Shown here: piece after piece, positions 6,876-9,921 of the stretch
Numbering within the stretch: the first letter of the stretch is position 1
Layout: every line of letters begins with the position of its first letter
Assembly (NCBI GenBank): GCA_021802375.1
Contig: JAKAAL010000100.1
Span: 1-9,921 of the forward strand
Reading direction: 5' to 3'
Origin: Bacillota bacterium
GTDB taxonomy: Bacteria > Bacillota_E > Sulfobacillia > Sulfobacillales > Sulfobacillaceae
DNA length: 9,921 nt
Translations under genes and position numbers: made by a program
The notes under the pieces: model-generated
Told to the model about the DNA's origin: nothing
Database searches by the model: none
The model's input: the letters and a program-made list of their open reading frames with translations, nothing else

Positions 6876-7808
6876 TTAGGGATTCGTGGTCTTTGCCATG
6901 CCGGACATCGGCATATAGACTAGATGATTCTGATGACGCATCGTGGTGTACATGCCCCCCTGCAAGGTAAATCCACGGCCGACTTGGGGAAACGTGTGGG
7001 CCGGATAACTCCCGTAGGTTGCAACCCCGACGGTATTAAACTTCAACAACGCGTCGTATTTCGCCAGAGTCATGGGCGGTGCCGTGTTGCCTGTCTTCGT
7101 AAGCCATCGGTTAAAGGCCTGAGGGGGAACCGCCTTCACATTAAAGGTCATTTTTTCAAACTGAAGGCCCGAGTACTGACCACTACGCCCCCAGTAAACG
7201 CCGGGTTTGCTCGCCTCAAGCCATAACGGCAACACGCTATTGGGCATGGTATATTCCATACCCCCAAGTTGGGGCACCCAAAACGTATTCATGGCGGAGT
7301 CGGCGGTCAGTTCAAATAAAACGGGCTGCCCGGCGGGAATTTCGACGTAATTCACCGTGGCCACATGGTGGCCCGGATATTGAAACATCCACTTCCAGGT
7401 CAACGAGGTCACATCGATTACGACCGGATTTTTTGTAGTATCTGGCAATTTTGATAAGGCATAGGTCTGTTTCACGGTGGGAATCGCGATAACGGTGAGC
7501 AATACCGCCGGGACAATCCACCACAAAATCTCCAGCCCTTTATGACCATGCCAGTCAGGACGATATGGGGCCTTATTACCGGGCTTATCTCGAAAACGCC
7601 ATACTGCGATACCAAATAAAATGAATACCGGAACGATAACCACAACCATCGCCACGGACGAGAGGGTTAGAAGATGCAATTCTTTCGTACCCACCGGGCC
7701 CTGGGGATGCAACAGCACATACTGTTGGCCACAGCCCGATACCAGCAAGCCCACTAACATCGCTAATGGCACCAATCGGTACAGCCAGCGATGACGCCGT
7801 TTCGGCAT
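6876..7808 (-). CDS. qoxA: Quinol oxidase subunit II (CuA-less lipoprotein)
   Basis: The 310-residue protein has a basic start (MPKRRHR), a signal peptide ending in the lipobox LVSGC (C26), two membrane helices (about 44-72 and 93-112), and a periplasm-side cupredoxin domain (about 128-226). A C-terminal COX_ARM-like extension (about 228-280) is typical of quinol oxidases. The CuA motif is absent: at 209-220 the two Cys are S209 and S213, the Glu is Q211 and the His is F217; the upstream His is N174 in MNTFWVPQLGG. The protein therefore cannot take electrons from cytochrome c and marks the complex as a quinol oxidase. ATG 7808 was chosen because AGGTGA (7814-7819) lies 5 nt upstream and it begins a clean signal peptide; the frame stays open upstream to 7934 without a better start. 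It is the first gene of the operon. Confidence 0.95.
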   Translation of the reverse strand: MPKRRHRWLYRLVPLAMLVGLLVSGCGQQYVLLHPQGPVGTKELHLLTLSSVAMVVVIVPVFILFGIAVWRFRDKPGNKAPYRPDWHGHKGLEILWWIVPAVLLTVIAIPTVKQTYALSKLPDTTKNPVVIDVTSLTWKWMFQYPGHHVATVNYVEIPAGQPVLFELTADSAMNTFWVPQLGGMEYTMPNSVLPLWLEASKPGVYWGRSGQYSGLQFEKMTFNVKAVPPQAFNRWLTKTGNTAPPMTLAKYDALLKFNTVGVATYGSYPAHTFPQVGRGFTLQGGMYTTMRHQNHLVYMPMSGMAKTTNP

Positions 7809-7952
7809 CCGAATCACCTCTCCAAGAGAGTTATTTCCAACCTTATAATTACGTTTTGATGCGACAGTCTTTGGCCGGAGTCGATCCCTCCGACATGTGG
7901 GCCCCCTTCGCGCTATGTTCAACGGATAGCCCAAAGAGGTTCAGTGAAACTT

Positions 7953-7972
7953 CAGTAATCGAAGCTTTACTG
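7953..7972. promoter_or_regulatory. Dyad CAGTAA-N8-TTACTG near the oxidase promoter
   Basis: Perfect 6-bp arms (7953-7958 and 7967-7972) lie just downstream of the candidate -10 box of the oxidase promoter on the minus strand. A direct repeat of TTCAGT at 7940 and 7951 (11-bp spacing, one helical turn) adjoins it. Either could be a regulator site; none is recognised. Confidence 0.35.
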
Positions 7973-7974
7973 CC

Positions 7975-8004
7975 AGTGTATCACCGAATTAACTTCTCAA
8001 TCAA
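7975..8004 (-). promoter_or_regulatory. Candidate promoter of the quinol oxidase operon
   Basis: On the minus strand TTGATT (7999-8004) is followed after 18 bp by TACACT (7975-7980). It would give a leader of about 160 nt before qoxA. The match is moderate, and a second AT-rich candidate (TATAAG near 7840) cannot be excluded. Confidence 0.35.
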
Positions 8005-8076
8005 CGAATTCAAGGCTCGTACCACGTCAAATCCCAATATTTAGCCAAATTAACTATGTGATATATCGAAAGTTTG

Positions 8077-8133
8077 AACCGAAGTTAAATTTTAAGGGCA
8101 CTCTCCGAACTAGTTGTTTAATACCCTTCGGTT
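8077..8133 (-). repeat. Overlapping inverted repeats after the P-loop protein gene
   Basis: AACCGAAG (8077-8084) pairs with CTTCGGTT (8126-8133), extended by TTAAA/TTTAA (8085-8089 and 8117-8121). AAGGG (8094-8098) can instead pair with CCCTT (8124-8128), so the two folds exclude each other. It lies 31 bp after the stop of the minus-strand P-loop gene. A role as its terminator is possible, but there is no clear T-run. Confidence 0.35.
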
Positions 8134-8164
8134 GCGTAGGACCCTGAAATGGGAGGTATTGGGT

Positions 8165-8677
8165 TCACGCCAAGGAAATCGTGTCAAGAAATTCTTGAAC
8201 CTCCCGGGGATTGCTCAAACAAATCCAGGTTTGACCTGCGGGGCGAGCGTCTCGGTGTTGCAAAATTGAAGGCCTCTCGCGTTGCGGAAAGTGCCAAACC
8301 CACCGAATGAACTCCCAGTCAATCTTTTCTGGGCATCCCGGAGCAAGGTCGGGTCGAGTTCGCCCTTGATACTGAATCCGACGGCGAAGCACCCGGGGAA
8401 TTGTATAACGACGTGAAAAGTCCAAAAAAACCACGGTGTCTGCCCGCTCCAGCCGAATGTCTAGGGTGGATCCGTAATTGCCATCGATGATCCACTGCGG
8501 CGGTTGCACGAGGCGGGTTTGAATTGCGCGCCATTCATCACGCGGGGTTCCAACCCATCCGCTATGCCAAAACATCGCATCCAAATGGACTACCGTGATC
8601 CCCAAGCGCCGCCCCATGGCGCGCGCCAGCGTCGATTTCCCGGAACCGGAGGGACCGATAATGGCTATCCTTTGCAC
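8165..8677 (-). CDS. Adenylate-kinase-like P-loop NTPase (FlaR/topology-modulation family)
   Basis: The 170-residue cytoplasmic protein has a Walker A motif GPSGSGKST at 8-16. Next are HLDAMFWHSGW (31-41), WIIDGNY (62-68), a hydrophobic strand TVVFLDFSR and an Arg-rich segment RRRIQYQGRTRPD. This order is typical of the small AAA_17/AAA_18-type proteins annotated as DNA topology modulation protein FlaR or as adenylate-kinase-like. The fold suggests phosphoryl transfer to a nucleotide or similar small acceptor, but the substrate is not established for the family and the FlaR label is historical. It is transcribed away from the dCMP deaminase gene. The start was set at GTG 8677 because AAGGAG (8685-8690) is 7 nt away; ATG 8683 is only 1 nt from it. 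Confidence 0.85.
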   Translation of the reverse strand: MQRIAIIGPSGSGKSTLARAMGRRLGITVVHLDAMFWHSGWVGTPRDEWRAIQTRLVQPPQWIIDGNYGSTLDIRLERADTVVFLDFSRRYTIPRVLRRRIQYQGRTRPDLAPGCPEKIDWEFIRWVWHFPQRERPSILQHRDARPAGQTWICLSNPREVQEFLDTISLA

Positions 8678-8684
8678 CAACATA

Positions 8685-8690
8685 CTCCTT
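8685..8690 (-). promoter_or_regulatory. Shine-Dalgarno deciding the P-loop NTPase start
   Basis: AAGGAG is 1 nt from ATG 8683, 4 nt from TTG 8680 and 7 nt from GTG 8677. Only the GTG has normal spacing, so the protein probably begins MQRIAIIGPSGSGKST. Confidence 0.65.
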
Positions 8691-8768
8691 TCACTAGATT
8701 TATTTCATCGTGGCGGGTACCCTAAAGAGAGAATATCTGTGGCAGCCAAAAAGGAGTGGACCTTATCC

Positions 8769-9233
8769 ATGCATGAGTCTTCCGATCCCAGGTCTTCGTG
8801 GTCCGAATATTTTATCTTGATGAGCCAATTGGCGGCCACCCGTTCGACCTGTCCGCGTCGTGCCGTGGGAGCCGTGCTAGTACGCGAGCACCGCGTCATC
8901 GCCACCGGGTATAACGGGGCTCCAGCTAATCAAGCGCATTGTACCGAGGTCGGCTGCCTTATGGAAAATGGACATTGCGTTCGCACCATTCATGCCGAAC
9001 TCAACGCCCTCTTGCAGTGTGCGCGCTATGGCATCCAAACCGCCGGCGTGGATCTGTACTGTACCGACCTTCCCTGCCGCCATTGTGCTCGGGATCTGGT
9101 GCAAGCGGGCATCAAGACCATCTACTATGTGAGACCCTACGATAGCCCCGAAACCCTGGACCTGGTGCAAGCCACGGGCGTGAACCTAGTACGCCTTCCC
9201 GAACCGAATCAAGAGAGTTTCTTTTCCCGCTAA
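8769..9233 (+). CDS. comEB: dCMP deaminase, ComEB type
   Basis: The 154-residue enzyme deaminates dCMP to dUMP, feeding dTMP synthesis in the cytoplasm. The zinc site is complete: H75 and catalytic E77 in TIHAELNAL, and C103 and C106 in LPCRHC. The N-terminal part WSEYFILMSQLAATRSTCPR (11-30), VGAVLVREHRVIATGYNGAP (33-52), and the His/Cys cluster HCTEVGC (57-63) with HC (69-70) match Bacillus ComEB and can hold a second structural metal. Length is normal. The best start is ATG 8769, 12 nt after AAGGAG (8751-8756), a slightly long spacing. An in-frame GTG at 8739 would add ten residues but has only a weak GAGAG before it. Despite the comE locus name, the enzyme's role is nucleotide metabolism, not DNA uptake. 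Confidence 0.95.
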   Translation: MHESSDPRSSWSEYFILMSQLAATRSTCPRRAVGAVLVREHRVIATGYNGAPANQAHCTEVGCLMENGHCVRTIHAELNALLQCARYGIQTAGVDLYCTDLPCRHCARDLVQAGIKTIYYVRPYDSPETLDLVQATGVNLVRLPEPNQESFFSR

Positions 9234-9249
9234 CCCCGCCTACAACCAC

Positions 9250-9264
9250 AATGGGGTACCCATT
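9250..9264 (+). terminator. Weak hairpin after the dCMP deaminase gene
   Basis: AATGGG and CCCATT form a 6-bp stem around GTA, followed by ATACAAAATTTT. The stem is short and the T-run is late, so termination is only possible. The rest of 9265-9479 shows no coding content; TTGACA at 9382 has no fitting -10. Confidence 0.3.
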
Positions 9265-9479
9265 ATACAAAATTTTCGGAGCCGCCGATCCGAGAGACAC
9301 GAATTTTCCTTACAAAACGCGGTACTTCCTATGGTCCAGGATGTCGTTCTCCAAAACACCACCATTGTCTGTGTCGGATCGTTGACAAATCTACCCCCAT
9401 TTCTCCACGAAAACCTTACGAATTATTGTATAGAATCCAAGTTTTCGGGAAAAAATCAGAGATTGAGGGGGAATTCTCG

Positions 9480-9674
9480 ATGGATTTTGTACAGCGTGTC
9501 GTGGAGGCGGGCCGCCCGGTCAATGCCGAACAATTGCAGTTAATGTTGGACGGTTGCAACATCCACGTCAGCCTTCATGAAGCCGAGCGCCTCTATTGGA
9601 AGTACAGTATGGCTTGGATTGGGGACACGGACCGCCGCCTCGATGCGCAAGCAGAGGTCCACCGTTATCAATAA
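9480..9674 (+). CDS. Small hypothetical protein (64 aa)
   Basis: I do not recognise this ORF. It starts with ATG 9480, preceded by GAGGGGG (9465-9471) at 8 nt, which is a good Shine-Dalgarno. The product MDFVQRVVEAGRPVNAEQLQ... has no signal peptide or membrane helix. It looks soluble, helical and mixed-charge, with aromatic residues in RLYWKYSMAWIG and a polar tail. It ends in tandem stops (TAATAA). It is flanked by a gene-free 246 bp on the left and a strong hairpin on the right. The ribosome-binding site and bacterial-looking composition argue that it is real, but no family or partner can be named. Confidence 0.5.
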   Translation: MDFVQRVVEAGRPVNAEQLQLMLDGCNIHVSLHEAERLYWKYSMAWIGDTDRRLDAQAEVHRYQ

Positions 9675-9707
9675 TAAGCGGTGCAGGTTTTAAGCCTTCT
9701 CTCGTCG

Positions 9708-9764
9708 AAATTCTCCGGGGTCCGATAGGCATCAGTAGGATCGTGGCCACGGACCAGAGAATTT
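9708..9764 (+). promoter_or_regulatory. Long hairpin just before the FMN reductase gene
   Basis: AAATTCTC (9708-9715) pairs with GAGAATTT (9757-9764), and GGTCCG (9719-9724) with CGGACC (9750-9755). This gives 14 bp with a 3/1 internal loop and a 25-nt apical loop that may form an extra GGC/GCC pair. It ends 9 nt before the AGGAGG of the next gene (9774-9779). It could terminate transcription of the small ORF (only TTTTA follows) or act as a 5' leader structure for the reductase. It matches no riboswitch I know. Confidence 0.5.
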
Positions 9765-9789
9765 TATGTTCTGAGGAGGAAACATCCCA

Positions 9790-9921
9790 ATGGCCATTGC
9801 CATCATATCCGGGAGTTCACGCGATAACGGAAACACCGAAGAGCTTGCCCGGGTGGTTACCCAAGACCTGCCCGCGGCCTGGTTTCGGTTGCGCCACTAT
9901 CGTATTACCCCGATTACCCCA
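9790..9921 (+). CDS. NAD(P)H-dependent FMN reductase / flavodoxin-like oxidoreductase, partial
   Basis: Only the first 44 codons lie in the window; the frame is open at the right edge. The protein begins MAIAIISGSSRDNGNTEELA: strand one followed by the flavin phosphate-binding loop SGSSRxxGNT of the FMN_red/flavodoxin_2 family. The following FRLRHYRITPITP resembles the region after helix one in YwqN-like NAD(P)H-dependent oxidoreductases. These soluble enzymes use NAD(P)H to reduce FMN, quinones or similar acceptors; the substrate cannot be told from this fragment. ATG 9790 lies 10 nt after AGGAGG (9774-9779). Confidence 0.85.
   Translation, partial: MAIAIISGSSRDNGNTEELARVVTQDLPAAWFRLRHYRITPITP

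Larger units (their letters stand above)
7809..8164. other. Gene-free AT-rich gap upstream of the oxidase operon
   Basis: The 356-bp interval has no ORF with a ribosome-binding site. It holds the candidate oxidase promoter, the dyad at 7953-7972, and the inverted repeats at 8077-8133. It is clearly richer in A and T than the flanking genes, as expected of a regulatory region. Confidence 0.6.

Noticed and set aside
6876..7808. Cytochrome c oxidase subunit II (CtaC)
   Set aside because: Both CuA cysteines, the Glu and both His ligands are replaced, and there is no fused cytochrome c domain.
7766..8044. 92-codon plus-strand ORF entering the gap upstream of qoxA
   Set aside because: It overlaps the qoxA signal peptide on the other strand, has no Shine-Dalgarno before any start, and shows no family feature.
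9382..9436. Promoter with TTGACA at 9382 for the 64-codon ORF
   Set aside because: No acceptable -10 lies 15-19 bp downstream; the TATAGAAT-like box at 9429 is too far away.
9708..9764. FMN riboswitch upstream of the flavin reductase
   Set aside because: Only one extended hairpin is present, far smaller than the known multi-helix RFN element.
1..9921. CRISPR array, tRNA or rRNA genes
   Set aside because: No regularly spaced repeats, and no tRNA or rRNA signature was seen on either strand by eye.

Overview
The window looks like a chromosomal segment of a Gram-positive, aerobic, Firmicutes-like bacterium. The pointers are purine-rich Shine-Dalgarno sites, several TTG/GTG starts, a NiaR (3H-domain) repressor, a ComEB-type dCMP deaminase, and an aa3-type quinol oxidase whose subunit II is a lipoprotein. 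A Sulfobacillus-like thermoacidophile would fit, but that is inference from general resemblance and was not tested by any search.

Layout. Positions 1-1118 (minus) hold a secreted or lipid-anchored protein of unknown function that runs off the left edge; its signal peptide is one frame away from the rest. Positions 1119-1710 hold no intact gene, only a decayed piece of an IS200/IS605-type TnpB. Positions 1711-3717 (minus) carry niaR followed by an NCS1-family transporter, with a large palindrome over the transporter promoter. Positions 3785-7808 (minus) are a four-gene quinol oxidase operon in the order II-I-III-IV, closed by a hairpin terminator. A 356-bp AT-rich gap upstream of it (7809-8164) holds a candidate promoter and dyads. 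Positions 8165-8677 (minus) encode an adenylate-kinase-like P-loop protein, divergent from a dCMP deaminase at 8769-9233 (plus). A 64-codon orphan ORF (9480-9674) follows, then a long hairpin (9708-9764) and the start of an NAD(P)H-dependent FMN reductase (9790 to the right edge).

How the parts work together. The oxidase operon should oxidise membrane quinol and reduce oxygen while pumping protons. All CuA ligands are replaced in subunit II, so it is a quinol rather than a cytochrome c oxidase. NiaR is known as a niacin-sensing repressor of NAD-precursor uptake and synthesis. Here its gene sits 75 bp upstream of an NCS1 transporter whose promoter is covered by a 36-bp near-perfect dyad. The simplest reading is that the NCS1 protein imports a niacin-type NAD precursor under NiaR control, and this is the most interesting lead in the window. 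No CRISPR array, tRNA or rRNA was seen.
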